This document shows positions 15,491 to 25,837 of a stretch of 64,000 nucleotides of DNA, piece by piece; position 1 is the stretch's first letter, and each line of letters begins with the position of its first letter. This DNA comes from Gammaproteobacteria bacterium. GTDB taxonomy: Bacteria; Pseudomonadota; Gammaproteobacteria; GCA-001735895. The stretch spans positions 1-64,000 of the forward strand of contig JALSKD010000053.1 in NCBI GenBank assembly GCA_026989015.1. The letters are read 5' to 3'. The notes under the pieces were generated by a model. It searched no databases. It saw only the letters and a list, made by a program, of their open reading frames with translations, and had not been told where the DNA came from. A program made the translations under genes and the position numbers.

Positions 15491-17422
15491 ATGCCTACCA
15501 CCATGCCTTCATTCCTGTTCACGCGATGTCTTCTGCCGGGCCTTTTCCTGCTGCTGTCGGCTGTGTTGCGGCCGGCGCTGGCCGAGGAGGTGACGCTGAA
15601 CTTCAGCGATGCCGATCTGACCGCGGTTGCCAACAGTGTCTCGCAGATCACCGGCAAGAATTTCATCATTGACCCGCGGGTCAAGGGCAAGGTGACGGTG
15701 ATTTCTTCCAAGCCGCTCAACGAGGACGAGGTCTACAAGGTCTTTCTGTCGATTCTCCAGGTGCACGGTTTTGCCACCGTCCCCACCGAGAATGCGATCA
15801 AGATCATCCCCGACGCCTCCGCCAAGCAGGATGCTGCGCCGGTGGTGATGAGCACCAGCCGCAAGGATGGCGATCAGCTGGTGACCAAGGTCATCGAGAT
15901 CAAGAATGTCAACGCCACCCAGCTGGTGCCGATCCTGCGCCCGCTGGTGGCGCAGCAAGGGCATCTGGCGGCCTATGCGCAGACCAATGTGCTGATCATC
16001 TCCGACCGTGCCTCCAACATCACCCGCATCAGCGAGATCATCCGCCGCATCGACAAGCAATCCAGTGCCGACATCGAATTCATACGGCTGGAACATGCCT
16101 TCGCTTCCGAGGTGGTGCGGCTGTTGCAGAATCTGGCCACCACCGCGCCCGCGACCAAGAAGGGCGCACAGCCCGCGGTGCGCTTCAGTGCCGACGAACG
16201 CACCAACAGCATCCTGCTCACCGGCGAGCAGAGCGAGCGCCTCAAGTTCCGTTCCATCATCAAGAAACTGGACCAGCCGGTGGATTCGGCCGGCAACATC
16301 CATGTCGTCTATCTGCGCTACGCCGATGCCGAGAACATCGCCAAGATCCTCGGCAGTGTGGGCAAGGAGGTGGTCAAGGCACAATCCAAGAATGTGCCGG
16401 CCAAGGGGGGCAGCAGCGGTAGCAACCTCAATATCCAGGCCGACAAGGTGTCCAATGCGCTGGTGATCACCGCGCCCATGTCAGTATTCCGTTCCCTGCG
16501 TTCGGTGATTCAGCAACTGGACATTCCGCGCGCCCAGGTGCACATCGAGGCCATCATCGCCGAAGTGTCGATGGATACCTCCAGTGAACTCGGCGTGCAG
16601 TGGATCATCGACGGTACGCCCAAGGACAATCCGGCGCTGATCACCAACTTTGCTGGCAGCACCACGCCGATCTCCGGTTTGGCGTCCGGTGCCGTGGCCA
16701 TTTCCGACGGTCTGACCTTCGGCCTGGGCCGGCTCAACGACCCCTCGCTCAACTTCGTCGCGCTGATCCGCGCGCTGGCCGGAGATTCCGACACCAACCT
16801 GCTGTCCACACCGTCCATCGTCACCCTCGACAATCAGGAGGCCGAGATCGTGGTCGGCCAGAATGTGCCCTTCGTGACCGGTGAATACACGGCCAGCTCC
16901 AATACCGGGGGCAACAGCGCCATTGCCAACCCGTTCCGCACCATCGAGCGCAAGGATGTGGGCATCACGCTGAAGGTGAAACCGCAGATCAACGAGGGCG
17001 ACTCCATCACCATGGAGATCCAGCAGGAGGTGTCCAACATCAGCGGCAGCAGTACCGGTGCGGTGGATCTGGTGACCAACAAGCGCTCGCTGAACACCAC
17101 CGTGCAACTGGCCGACGGCGAACTGCTGGTGCTCGGCGGGCTGATCGATGATGTGCTGGTCAATACCGAGCAGAAGGTGCCGGGGCTGGGCGATATTCCG
17201 GTGCTGGGTGCTCTGTTCCGGGCCAAGAAGATGACCAAGAAGAAGCGCAATCTGCTGGTGTTCATCCGTGCCACCATCATCCGTGATCCGAAAAAGGCAC
17301 GCAGGCTCAGCGAGCGCAAGTACAATTTCATTCGCCAGGAACAGTTGAAAAAGACCGAAGAGCTGGGCGAGATGAACCCGGTGCTCATCGACCTCGGCGA
17401 CGAGTCCGTGGGCGACCAGTAG
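15491..17422 (+). CDS. gspD: Type II secretion system secretin (GspD)
   Basis: GspD forms the outer-membrane gate of the T2SS. The 643 aa protein has a signal peptide ending RPALAEE, then N0 (VTLNFSDADLTAVANSVSQI), followed by N1-N3 repeats such as VLIISDRASNITRISEIIRRID, and the secretin core with IHVEAIIAEV-type, VPFVTGEY and LLVLGGLIDD motifs. The C-terminal part is short and ends without an obvious S-domain. It lies 9 bp after gspC. The next gene is prsK rather than gspE. Confidence 0.95.
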   Translation: MPTTMPSFLFTRCLLPGLFLLLSAVLRPALAEEVTLNFSDADLTAVANSVSQITGKNFIIDPRVKGKVTVISSKPLNEDEVYKVFLSILQVHGFATVPTENAIKIIPDASAKQDAAPVVMSTSRKDGDQLVTKVIEIKNVNATQLVPILRPLVAQQGHLAAYAQTNVLIISDRASNITRISEIIRRIDKQSSADIEFIRLEHAFASEVVRLLQNLATTAPATKKGAQPAVRFSADERTNSILLTGEQSERLKFRSIIKKLDQPVDSAGNIHVVYLRYADAENIAKILGSVGKEVVKAQSKNVPAKGGSSGSNLNIQADKVSNALVITAPMSVFRSLRSVIQQLDIPRAQVHIEAIIAEVSMDTSSELGVQWIIDGTPKDNPALITNFAGSTTPISGLASGAVAISDGLTFGLGRLNDPSLNFVALIRALAGDSDTNLLSTPSIVTLDNQEAEIVVGQNVPFVTGEYTASSNTGGNSAIANPFRTIERKDVGITLKVKPQINEGDSITMEIQQEVSNISGSSTGAVDLVTNKRSLNTTVQLADGELLVLGGLIDDVLVNTEQKVPGLGDIPVLGALFRAKKMTKKKRNLLVFIRATIIRDPKKARRLSERKYNFIRQEQLKKTEELGEMNPVLIDLGDESVGDQ

Positions 17423-17438
17423 AGGCGCAGGCCGGGGC

Positions 17439-19406
17439 ATGGAGATCCCGCTGATCCTGGGCGGCACCGCGGTCCTTAATGCGGGGCTGCTGCTGTATCT
17501 GCTCAGCCATCGCCGCTTGCGTCAGCCCTTTCTGCTGCTGGCGGTGACGGTGACGCTGTTCGCGGCCGTGCAGGCGCTCAAGGCCTTTTACGACCACGGC
17601 GCGCTGATGGTCAACCACTATGCCCAGGTGATCTCCCTGTTTGCCTGGCTGTTGTACCTGCAGTCCCTGTTTCTGCAGATTCCCAACCGCCCTTTGCAGC
17701 GCTACCTGCCGCCGGGCCTTGTCAACCTGTTGCTGTTCGCGTTGTTCCTGTTTCAGTTCCGTATCGACCAGATTTCGGGCAATCTGTTCTTCGATACCTC
17801 GACACTGCTGTTCGCCGGTGTCTTCTGTGGCATTGCGATGCTGTATTTCCTCGAAAGCCTGATCCGCCACCTCAAGGTGGAGTACCGTTACGCCTACAAG
17901 CACCTGCTGTACGGGCTGATCGTTCTGGCCCTGGTGCATTTGATGTATTTCTACCAGCGGCTGTCCTATCAGGAGGCGAAGCCTCTGTTGCTCTATCTGG
18001 TGCTGATGGTGCAGTTGCCGCTGCCGCTGTTCGTGGGGATTTCAGCCGCGCGGATCCGCGACCTCGAAGGCCAGCAGTTTGCGCCGGGCAGGGACGGGCA
18101 GGCGCAGTATTTCATGGTCCTCGTTGGCAGCGGCCTGTTGCTGGCCGGGGTGATGCAGATGCTGGATTTCTACTTCAGCGAGGTGCGCAGCGATTTCTAC
18201 CACGCTATGCTCAGCGTGACCCTGCTGTTTGGCGTCGGGATGCTGCTGCTGTCGAACCTGATGCGCAGCGAGATCAATCAATGGCTGAGCGCCTACTTCC
18301 TCGGTGATCCCAATGATTACAAACGGGAATGGGGCCGCGTCAGCAGCATCACCCGCCGCGAGGAAGCGATCGAACAGCGGATGCTGGACTATTTCCTCGA
18401 TTGCCTCGGCTGTCGGGAAGGCGCTCTTTACCGGGCGGACCGTCACCGTCTGCTGCGCGCAGCCGTGCGCGGCGAGGGGTTCGACGAGGAATTCCGCCTG
18501 CGCGAGGACTGGGCACAGGAAACGCGGGCGTTGGGTGAGCATGTCCACCTGTTGCGTGCGGAGCCCGACACTGGCCGCGGCTACCCGGATCTGCTGGTGC
18601 TGCTGTCCATCGATGAGCGCATTCAGGGCATCTGCCGCCTGCGCTGCGATGCCGATCCGCTATTGCTCGAGGGGTCCGTATTGGCCTTGTGCGAGACCGT
18701 CGCCAGCGAGTTTGCGATCCGCCTCGGGGAGCTGCAGCAGAAGCATCGATTGCAGCGCCAGGAGAAGCTGGCGGGCTTCAATCGCACCGTCGCTTTTCTG
18801 GCCCATGATCTGAAAAATATCGTTGCACAACAAAAACTTGCGGTGGAAAATTTTCCCAAGTACCGCGAGGATCCGGAATTCCTGGACGACTTTTGTGAAA
18901 CCATCGAACATTCCACCGACAAGCTGGAAGAACTGTTCGCCCAATTTAGATACAAGTCACTAAATTCCACGGGTGGGACTGTTAGTTTCCGCGAACTCAT
19001 GGATTATCTTATGAAAAAACAGAAGGCACTCGGCCAGCGGCTGCAGCTCGATCTGCCCACGGATACCGAAGAACTGCCTCCGGTACCGGCGGATCTGCAG
19101 GTGGTGGCGGACAATCTGCTGAAGAATGCCGTCGAGGCATCTCCGGCCAGCGCCCCGGTGCGTGTGCGGCTTGAGTGTGCCGACGCTCTGCTGCGTCTCG
19201 AAGTCTGCGATGAAGGCGAGGGCATGACGCCCGAGTTCATTCGCGACCAGCTGTTCGAGCCCTTTGTGTCCACCAAATCCGACTCCGGGTTGGGTATCGG
19301 GATGTACCATGTGCGCAACATCGTGGATGCGCTGCACGGTCATATCCATGTCGATTCCCGTCCGGGGCAGGGCAGCTGTATCTCCGTGGAAGTACCTTGC
19401 CGATGA
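17439..19406 (+). CDS. prsK: PrsK-type membrane sensor histidine kinase (exosortase/PEP-CTERM systems)
   Basis: The 655 aa protein has an N-terminal region of about nine membrane helices, a GAF-like linker and a kinase core with the phospho-acceptor His456 in FLAHDLKNIV. The ATPase part shows DNLLKNAVEASP, DEGEGM and GLGIGMYHVRNIV. This architecture and its pairing with a sigma-54 activator and a long TPR lipoprotein are those of PrsK/PrsR/PrsT of XrtA systems. Its stop overlaps the prsR start as ATGA. It is unusual in being inserted between gspD and gspE. Confidence 0.88.
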   Translation: MEIPLILGGTAVLNAGLLLYLLSHRRLRQPFLLLAVTVTLFAAVQALKAFYDHGALMVNHYAQVISLFAWLLYLQSLFLQIPNRPLQRYLPPGLVNLLLFALFLFQFRIDQISGNLFFDTSTLLFAGVFCGIAMLYFLESLIRHLKVEYRYAYKHLLYGLIVLALVHLMYFYQRLSYQEAKPLLLYLVLMVQLPLPLFVGISAARIRDLEGQQFAPGRDGQAQYFMVLVGSGLLLAGVMQMLDFYFSEVRSDFYHAMLSVTLLFGVGMLLLSNLMRSEINQWLSAYFLGDPNDYKREWGRVSSITRREEAIEQRMLDYFLDCLGCREGALYRADRHRLLRAAVRGEGFDEEFRLREDWAQETRALGEHVHLLRAEPDTGRGYPDLLVLLSIDERIQGICRLRCDADPLLLEGSVLALCETVASEFAIRLGELQQKHRLQRQEKLAGFNRTVAFLAHDLKNIVAQQKLAVENFPKYREDPEFLDDFCETIEHSTDKLEELFAQFRYKSLNSTGGTVSFRELMDYLMKKQKALGQRLQLDLPTDTEELPPVPADLQVVADNLLKNAVEASPASAPVRVRLECADALLRLEVCDEGEGMTPEFIRDQLFEPFVSTKSDSGLGIGMYHVRNIVDALHGHIHVDSRPGQGSCISVEVPCR

Positions 19407-20788
19407 GTGAATTGACGCGTGTCTTGATCGTCGAGGACGATCCGGGGCTGCAGAAGCAGCTCAAGTGGGCGTTGAAAGGCGACTTTGATCTGCTGTTCGC
19501 ATCCAGCCGCGAGGAAGCGCTCGACTGTTTCGAGCGCAACCACCCGGCGGTGGTGGTGCATGACCTGGGATTGCCGCCGGACGAGCGCGGTGTGAGCGAG
19601 GGTTTTGCCTCGATCCAGGCCATGCTGCAGCAAGCGCCGCAAACCCGCATCATCATCATGACCGGCAAGGGCGACCGCGATGACGCGATCGAACTGATCG
19701 GCCTCGGCGCTCATGATTTCCTTACCAAGCCGGTGGACATCGACCAGCTGAAGCTGATCGTCGAACGGGCCGGTTTCGTCAGCGCCCTGCAGCGCGCCGG
19801 TGCCGAGCGGCTCGGTGACGCGGAAGAAGAACCGGGGCTGTTTCTTCTGCCGGGCATCATCGGCCGCAGCGAGGCCATGCAGCAGGTAGCGACGATGGTG
19901 CGCAAGGTGGCGCCGACCCGTGCCAGTACGTTCATTCAGGGGCCGAGCGGAAGTGGCAAGGAACTGGTGGCGCGGGCGATCCATGCGCTGAGCGATCGTG
20001 CCGAAGGACCCTTCATCGCCATCAACTGCGCGGCCATTCCCGAATCACTGCTTGAGAGCGAGCTGTTCGGCCACGAGAAGGGGGCCTTCACCGGTGCCGA
20101 CAAGCAGGCCATCGGCCGTATCGAGCAGGCTGATGGCGGCACGCTGTTTCTCGACGAGATCGGTGACATGGCCTATGAGTTGCAAGCCAAGATCCTGCGT
20201 TTTCTGCAGGAGCGCATCATCCATCGCGTCGGCGGCAAGAAGGATATTCCGGTGGATGTGCGTGTCGTTTCGGCCACCCACCAGGATCTCGAACAACTGA
20301 TTGCCGAGGGGCGCTTTCGCGAGGACCTGTTCTACCGCATCAATGAATTCGAGCTGCGGCTGCCGCCGCTGTCGGAGCGTGAAAACGATGTCGAACTGAT
20401 TGCCCGTCACCTGCTGCGGCAGTTTGCCGAATCCCACCAGAAGCCGCCGATGCGTTTCACCGAGGACGCGCTGCTGGCGATACGGCGCAACGAATGGCAG
20501 GGGAACATCCGCCAGCTTTCGAATGTCATCAACAAGGCAGTGATCCTCAGTTCCAGCGACTGGGTCAGTGCCGAAGACCTCGGACTCGTCACCCAGAATG
20601 AGGCCTTCGACGACATCACCCTGAACAACATTCCGACCCTGAAACAGGCCAAGGAGGAGACCGAATTGCGCCTCATCATGAAAGCCATGCGCGCCAACGA
20701 TAACAATGTAAAGGAGGTCGCCTCGCAACTGGGCGTCTCCCGCCAGCGGATCTATGAGCTGCTGCGCAAGCACGACATCACACTCTGA
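19403..20788 (+). CDS. prsR: PrsR-type sigma-54-dependent response regulator
   Basis: PrsR carries a receiver domain with phospho-acceptor Asp54 (VVHDLGLPP), an AAA+ sigma-54 activator domain with Walker A GPSGSGKE and the sigma-54 contact loop GAFTGA, and a Fis-type helix-turn-helix at the C-terminus (VKEVASQLGVSRQRIYELLRK). At 461 aa from MSELTRV it has the family length. It should respond to PrsK and activate RpoN-dependent promoters of PEP-CTERM or EPS genes. I found no convincing -24/-12 element inside the window. Confidence 0.9.
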   Translation: MSELTRVLIVEDDPGLQKQLKWALKGDFDLLFASSREEALDCFERNHPAVVVHDLGLPPDERGVSEGFASIQAMLQQAPQTRIIIMTGKGDRDDAIELIGLGAHDFLTKPVDIDQLKLIVERAGFVSALQRAGAERLGDAEEEPGLFLLPGIIGRSEAMQQVATMVRKVAPTRASTFIQGPSGSGKELVARAIHALSDRAEGPFIAINCAAIPESLLESELFGHEKGAFTGADKQAIGRIEQADGGTLFLDEIGDMAYELQAKILRFLQERIIHRVGGKKDIPVDVRVVSATHQDLEQLIAEGRFREDLFYRINEFELRLPPLSERENDVELIARHLLRQFAESHQKPPMRFTEDALLAIRRNEWQGNIRQLSNVINKAVILSSSDWVSAEDLGLVTQNEAFDDITLNNIPTLKQAKEETELRLIMKAMRANDNNVKEVASQLGVSRQRIYELLRKHDITL

Positions 20789-20804
20789 AAAGGAACTCGA
20801 CACA

Positions 20805-23408
20805 ATGATGCGACACCGCTCTTCCCTTATTCCTTCACTCTTGATTCGGTCCGGTCTGCTGCTGGCCTCCCTGTTGCTGGCGGCCTGCTCCAAACCGGAA
20901 TCGGGCAAGGTCGACAACCTGCAACTGGCTCGTTTTTACGCCGACAACGGCACCTATTCGCTGGCGCTCTCTACCCTCGGTCAGGAGCAGCAGAACAACC
21001 CGCAGGATCCACGCGTCTATCGCGAGCTGGCCGAAATCTATCATGAGCTGGGTTACGCGGCCGACGCCCTGAACGAGGTGGACAAGGCCCTGGAGAAGGG
21101 TTGCAGCCTGGCCGATTGCGGTGAGCTCAAGTTGCGCATCCTCATCGCTTCGGGCAAGGCGGATGAAGCCTCGCGCCTGCTGACCCGGCTGGACGACAGC
21201 CTGGCCGCCGACCGCAAGGCCTTTTACCGCGCGCAGATTGACTACCGTCGCAGCGGCGACCGCAAGCAGGCGTTGGCGCGGTTCAAGGGCATGGATCTTC
21301 CGCAAGCGCAAAGCGAATACCTGCGTTTGCTGTTCGCCGAGCGTCGCTACCCGGAGATCGTGAAGATCTACCAGCAGCGCAAGGGCAAGCCGGTATCGGT
21401 GGACGACTGGCTGCTGTTCGCCAAGACGCTGTATCTGCTGAAGCGGCACGAAGAGGCCGACCGGGCCTTGATCGAGCTGCGTCTCGCCGACAAGTCGGAT
21501 GTGATCACACCGCGCAAGATCCAGGCCGTCGAACTGCAGGTGAAGAACAACATCGCGCAGAACAAGTTCGCCGAGGCCCAGGCCATCTATGATGCCTTCC
21601 TCGAGAACTACAAGGGCAGCGGCTATGTGGCGATGCAGGAAGCGGTCAAGGACCTCAAGTCCAGCAATTTCGATGCCGCCATCAAGAATATTCAGGGGCT
21701 GGTCGATGCCAGCCCGGACAACCAGCAGACGGCCATGATCCTGGGGCTGGCCCAGTTCGGCAAGGGCGACTACCGTGCCGTGGTCGATACCCTGCGTCTG
21801 TTCAAGGACAAACTGGACCCCAGGGGGCAGAGCCTGCTGGCCAAGGCCTGGCTGAATCTGGGTCAGAGCGATCCCGTGTTGCAGATGATTCCGCCCGATA
21901 CCGCGGATGCCTCGCTGCGCATGGACCGCGCCAGCGCGTGGCTTTTGAAGGGACAGGCCGACAAGGCAAGAAAACTGATCGAAGGCATCGATACGGCCGC
22001 CCTCACGCCCAATCAGTTGCTGCAGATGAGCCAGCTGTGGCGGCAGATGGGCGATGCGGATCGAGTCATCACACTGCTCTCCGGCCGCGAGCTGAAGGAC
22101 CCGCGCCTGGAGCGCATGTACATCTCCGCTCTGCTTCAGCGTCAGCGGGTGATGGATGCCGAGTCCTATGCCCGCTCGCTGAGCGACCCGCGCCAGTCGC
22201 TGGAACTGCAGATCCTCATCGCGCTGCAGCAGAAAGACACTGACCGTGCCCTGAAACTGCAGCAGCAGCTCACCAATGACCGTCAATCGAAGGACGATTA
22301 TGCCCGGCTGGCCAGCCTCCATCTGGCGGCCGGACACATTCCGGAGGGTCTGCAGGCCATCCGCACCGGTTTTGCTAGGCCGGGTGACAACACGGCCTTC
22401 CTCAAGCTGATGCGCGCACTGTTGCAAAAGGGTGACCAGCCCGAGTTGCGCGCCTGGATGGCGGGCCTGGACAAGACTGTCGCGGGCTATGATGAAGTGC
22501 AACTGTTGCTGGCCGAGGCCGAGCTGAAGGACGATCCTCAGCAGGCACGGCTTCGCCTGCAGCCGCTCATGGAAAAGAACGACCCGCGTGCCGCGGTGTT
22601 GATGGCCAAGGCCGATCCGGAAAAGGGCGCGGCCGTGTTGGAAGAAGCGCTGGATCGCAAGTACAGCCCACTCATCGCCCGGTTGCTCTACCAGTATTAC
22701 CTCAAGAAAGGCGACCGCGCAGGGTTGAAACTGCTGCTCGAACGCATCGAACAGAAACAGGCCGAAAGCCCGCAGAAAGATGCGCTGCTGTCCCGGGCCT
22801 GGTTGCGTCTTGGCGACCGGGTGCGCGCCACCGCTTTCGCCGATGCTCTCGAAAAGAAAGGCCTGAAGCCTCAGGCGCTGGAACTCAAGGGCGACATACT
22901 GTTGGCCGGCAAGCAACCGGCCGAGGCGGCCAAGCGCTATGCCGAAGCCTTCCGTCTGCAGCCGGGCGATACGCTGGCCGCAAAGCTGTACCAGACCCGG
23001 GTTCAGGCCGGTGAGCCGTTGCAGCGCGTGGTGGCGGAAGCCGATCGTCTGCTGCGCGAGCACCCGAAATTCACGGCGCTCAAGGGGTTTGTTGCCGCGT
23101 CGTATCTGCAGTCCAAACCCGAGCAGGCGCGCGTACTGTACGAGCAAATCCTCAAGGAGCAGCCGCGCAATGTGACCGCGTTGAACAATCTGGCCTGGTT
23201 GTACCTGAAACAGCAGCCCAAACGTGCCCTAGAACTGTCCTCGAGCGCTTTCCGACTGGCACCCTACAACCTGAATGTGGCCGACACCTACATCCGCGCG
23301 CTGGACCGCAGCGGGCAGGCCAAGCAGGCTCGACAATTGCTCGACAAGCTGCGTGAGAAGAACCCGGACAGCCGAATTCTCAAGCAACTGGCCAGCCAGC
23401 TATCATGA
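20805..23408 (+). CDS. prsT: PrsT-type TPR-repeat lipoprotein
   Basis: The 867 aa protein starts MMRHRSSL, with a Shine-Dalgarno-like AAGGA upstream, and has a lipobox LLLAAC, so it is likely lipid-anchored. The rest is helical repeats with TPR spacing, for example YADNGTYSLALSTLGQEQQN, YRELAEIYHELGYAADALNEVDKAL and VTALNNLAWLYLKQQPKRALELSSSAF. PrsT proteins accompany XrtA and are thought to scaffold polysaccharide export, as other long TPR proteins do. Its stop overlaps the exosortase start (ATGA). Confidence 0.88.
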   Translation: MMRHRSSLIPSLLIRSGLLLASLLLAACSKPESGKVDNLQLARFYADNGTYSLALSTLGQEQQNNPQDPRVYRELAEIYHELGYAADALNEVDKALEKGCSLADCGELKLRILIASGKADEASRLLTRLDDSLAADRKAFYRAQIDYRRSGDRKQALARFKGMDLPQAQSEYLRLLFAERRYPEIVKIYQQRKGKPVSVDDWLLFAKTLYLLKRHEEADRALIELRLADKSDVITPRKIQAVELQVKNNIAQNKFAEAQAIYDAFLENYKGSGYVAMQEAVKDLKSSNFDAAIKNIQGLVDASPDNQQTAMILGLAQFGKGDYRAVVDTLRLFKDKLDPRGQSLLAKAWLNLGQSDPVLQMIPPDTADASLRMDRASAWLLKGQADKARKLIEGIDTAALTPNQLLQMSQLWRQMGDADRVITLLSGRELKDPRLERMYISALLQRQRVMDAESYARSLSDPRQSLELQILIALQQKDTDRALKLQQQLTNDRQSKDDYARLASLHLAAGHIPEGLQAIRTGFARPGDNTAFLKLMRALLQKGDQPELRAWMAGLDKTVAGYDEVQLLLAEAELKDDPQQARLRLQPLMEKNDPRAAVLMAKADPEKGAAVLEEALDRKYSPLIARLLYQYYLKKGDRAGLKLLLERIEQKQAESPQKDALLSRAWLRLGDRVRATAFADALEKKGLKPQALELKGDILLAGKQPAEAAKRYAEAFRLQPGDTLAAKLYQTRVQAGEPLQRVVAEADRLLREHPKFTALKGFVAASYLQSKPEQARVLYEQILKEQPRNVTALNNLAWLYLKQQPKRALELSSSAFRLAPYNLNVADTYIRALDRSGQAKQARQLLDKLREKNPDSRILKQLASQLS

Positions 23409-24355
23409 ACGGGCTGGCCGGCACAGACATCAGGGCCGGGGAGGGGGGTGTACGTGCCGAATTGACGGGGCGTCTGCTGGTGGCCTTGCTGGCGCTTGCC
23501 GCCCTGTGGGTGTTTCGCGGTGATGTCAGTGAAATGCTGGCCCGCTGGTTCGATGACGGGAGTTACTTCCACAAGGGCCCCATACTGTGGCTGCTGGGGT
23601 TCTTCTATCTGTTGCGCGATGTGTCTCCCGAGCGGCTGTTCATCCGCCGGGCCGATGCCAGTGATCTGCTGCTGGCACTGGTGACTCTGCTTCTGATGGT
23701 GCTGGTCGAGGACCGGGTGCCGATGCTGATGCCGATCGCCGTCATCGCCCTGATCCGCCACTACAGCATAAAATCGGATACACATCCCAATTTCTTTGTA
23801 CTGTTCTGCCTGCTGGCTTTCTCCTTGCCCTATTTTCCGTTGTTGGTGCCCTACCTGCAGTCCATGGCCGTGTTCGTCGTCGAGGGCATTCTTGGCCTGT
23901 TCGGAATCCCTGTGCTGGTACAGGAGAACTATATTGCCATCCCCCGGGGCCAGTTTTTTGTCGCCGGATCCTGCAGCGGCTTCCGCTATCTGGCCAACAA
24001 CCTGATCCTGTTCTTTCTATATGCGCTGTTCAGCCGCTTCAATACGCGCCAGTTCCTGATGGCGCTGGGTATCACTATCCTGCTGGCCTTGCTTGTCAAT
24101 TGGGTGCGCATCTTCATCATCATTTTCGTCGCCCACAACTGGGGGCTGGATGTACCGTTTTTCGTCAAGGACCATGGCAACCTCGGCTGGGTGATCTACA
24201 TTTTCATGCTGATCCCCTTCTTCTACGGCTTCCTGCGCATCGATAGAATGAGACTTGGAACGCCAAAAGCACTACAATTCCTGCGCCGGGAATGGCTGCC
24301 CTTTGCTCCGCAATGGCTGTTGCTCCCGGTATTCGCCTGGTCCCTGTTCCGATGA
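23405..24355 (+). CDS. Exosortase (transpeptidase-like membrane enzyme), stand-alone form
   Basis: Exosortases are inner-membrane cysteine proteases/transpeptidases that process C-terminal sorting tails such as PEP-CTERM. The 316 aa protein has about eight helices and the catalytic triad positions Cys190 (VAGSCSGFRYL), Arg235 (VNWVRIFII) and His257 (VKDHGNLGW). The roughly 200 aa EpsI-like (DUF3485) domain that many XrtA proteins carry or have next to them is absent here. It sits between prsT and gspE, 9 bp from gspE. I cannot assign an Xrt subtype by eye. Confidence 0.88.
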   Translation: MNGLAGTDIRAGEGGVRAELTGRLLVALLALAALWVFRGDVSEMLARWFDDGSYFHKGPILWLLGFFYLLRDVSPERLFIRRADASDLLLALVTLLLMVLVEDRVPMLMPIAVIALIRHYSIKSDTHPNFFVLFCLLAFSLPYFPLLVPYLQSMAVFVVEGILGLFGIPVLVQENYIAIPRGQFFVAGSCSGFRYLANNLILFFLYALFSRFNTRQFLMALGITILLALLVNWVRIFIIIFVAHNWGLDVPFFVKDHGNLGWVIYIFMLIPFFYGFLRIDRMRLGTPKALQFLRREWLPFAPQWLLLPVFAWSLFR

Positions 24356-24364
24356 CAACCCGAG

Positions 24365-25837
24365 ATGACGGCATCCCCCACGCCCTTGCCCTATTCCTTC
24401 GCCCGCAAACTCGGCGTGCTGGTCGACGCCAGCAGCGAGGACCAGCCGCGGGTATTGCTGAGGCCTGATGCCACGCCTCAGGCGCTGGCAGAGGTACAAC
24501 GCATCGGCATCCGGCCAGCGGCCCTGCAGCGGGTCAGCGAGGCGGAATTCAATCAGCAGCTGAGCCGCCTCTACGAGGGCGGCGGCAACGCACAGCTGCT
24601 GAATGCCGAAACCCTGGGCGGTGAACTGGATCTGGATGATGTCGCCCGCGAGCTCTCCGAGCCTGAAGATCTGCTCGAAAGCGACGACGATGCGCCCATC
24701 ATCCGCCTGATCAACGCGCTGATTACCGAGGCGATCAAGGAAAACGCCTCGGACATCCATATCGAGCCCTTCGAAACCCGTCTGTCGATCCGCTTTCGCG
24801 TCGATGGCGTTTTGCGTGAGGTGCTGGAACCGCCGCGCCAGGTGGCCTCGCTGCTGGTGTCACGGATCAAGGTCATGGCCAGGCTGGACATTGCCGAGAA
24901 ACGCCTGCCGCAGGACGGGCGCATCGCGCTGCGCATCGCCGGCCGCCCGGTGGACATTCGCGTGTCGACGCTGCCTTCGGGGCACGGCGAGCGGGTGGTC
25001 ATGCGTCTGCTCGACAAGCAGGCCGGCCGGCTGGACCTGGCCCAGCTGGGCATGGCGGCGGAGGACGAACAGCGCCTGCGGCGGTTGATCGCCAAGCCGC
25101 ACGGTATCATTCTTGTCACCGGACCCACCGGTTCGGGCAAGACCACCACCCTCTATGCGGTGCTCAGTGCCCTCAATACCAGCGAGCGCAACATCCTGAC
25201 CGTTGAAGATCCGATCGAGTACGACCTCGACGGCATCGGCCAGACGCCGGTCAACACCAAGGTGGACATGACTTTCGCCAAGGGGCTCAGGGCAATCCTG
25301 CGACAGGATCCGGATGTGGTGATGGTCGGCGAGATCCGCGACAGCGAGACCGCGCAGATCGCGGTCCAGGCCAGCCTCACCGGCCATCTGGTGCTGTCTA
25401 CCCTGCACACCAATTCCGCGGTCGGCGCCATCACCCGGCTGCAGGACATGGGCATCGAACCGTTCCTGCTGTCATCCAGCCTGCTGGGCATCGTTGCCCA
25501 GCGGCTGGTGCGCAACCTCTGCCCCGACTGCAAGAAACCGCTCGAGCTGTCACCGCAGGAACGCGAGAAGTACCGCATCGGAGAAGGGCAGACGGTGTAC
25601 CAGCCGGTCGGCTGCCCGGCCTGTCTGCAGCTCGGTTACCGTGGCCGCTCCGGCATCTACGAACTGATCGAGATCGACGACACACTGAGCCGGATGATCC
25701 ACGATCAGGCCAGCCAGCAGGATCTGGAGCAGCAGGCCCGCCGCCGTCATCCGTCCATCGTCGAGGACGGGCTGCGCAAGGTGCGTCAGGGCATCACCTC
25801 GCTGGACGAGGTGTTCCGCGTCACCCGTGAGGTCTGA
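24365..25837 (+). CDS. gspE: Type II secretion ATPase (GspE)
   Basis: This cytoplasmic hexameric ATPase powers pseudopilus assembly. The 490 aa protein has an N-terminal domain with [21 protein letters not shown], the Walker [14 protein letters not shown], the Asp box [15 protein letters not shown], the Walker [14 protein letters not shown] and the His box [15 protein letters not shown]. The zinc-binding region CPDCKK ... VGCPAC is intact. It ends next to gspF with no gap. Confidence 0.96.
   Translation: MTASPTPLPYSFARKLGVLVDASSEDQPRVLLRPDATPQALAEVQRIGIRPAALQRVSEAEFNQQLSRLYEGGGNAQLLNAETLGGELDLDDVARELSEPEDLLESDDDAPIIRLINALITEAIKENASDIHIEPFETRLSIRFRVDGVLREVLEPPRQVASLLVSRIKVMARLDIAEKRLPQDGRIALRIAGRPVDIRVSTLPSGHGERVVMRLLDKQAGRLDLAQLGMAAEDEQRLRRLIAKPHGIILVTGPTGSGKTTTLYAVLSALNTSERNILTVEDPIEYDLDGIGQTPVNTKVDMTFAKGLRAILRQDPDVVMVGEIRDSETAQIAVQASLTGHLVLSTLHTNSAVGAITRLQDMGIEPFLLSSSLLGIVAQRLVRNLCPDCKKPLELSPQEREKYRIGEGQTVYQPVGCPACLQLGYRGRSGIYELIEIDDTLSRMIHDQASQQDLEQQARRRHPSIVEDGLRKVRQGITSLDEVFRVTREV

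Noticed and set aside
20835-23147. 770 aa minus-strand ORF opposite prsT
   Set aside because: Antisense frame of a TPR-repeat gene; the Gln/Leu/Arg-rich translation mirrors codon bias and has no ribosome binding site or neighbour logic.
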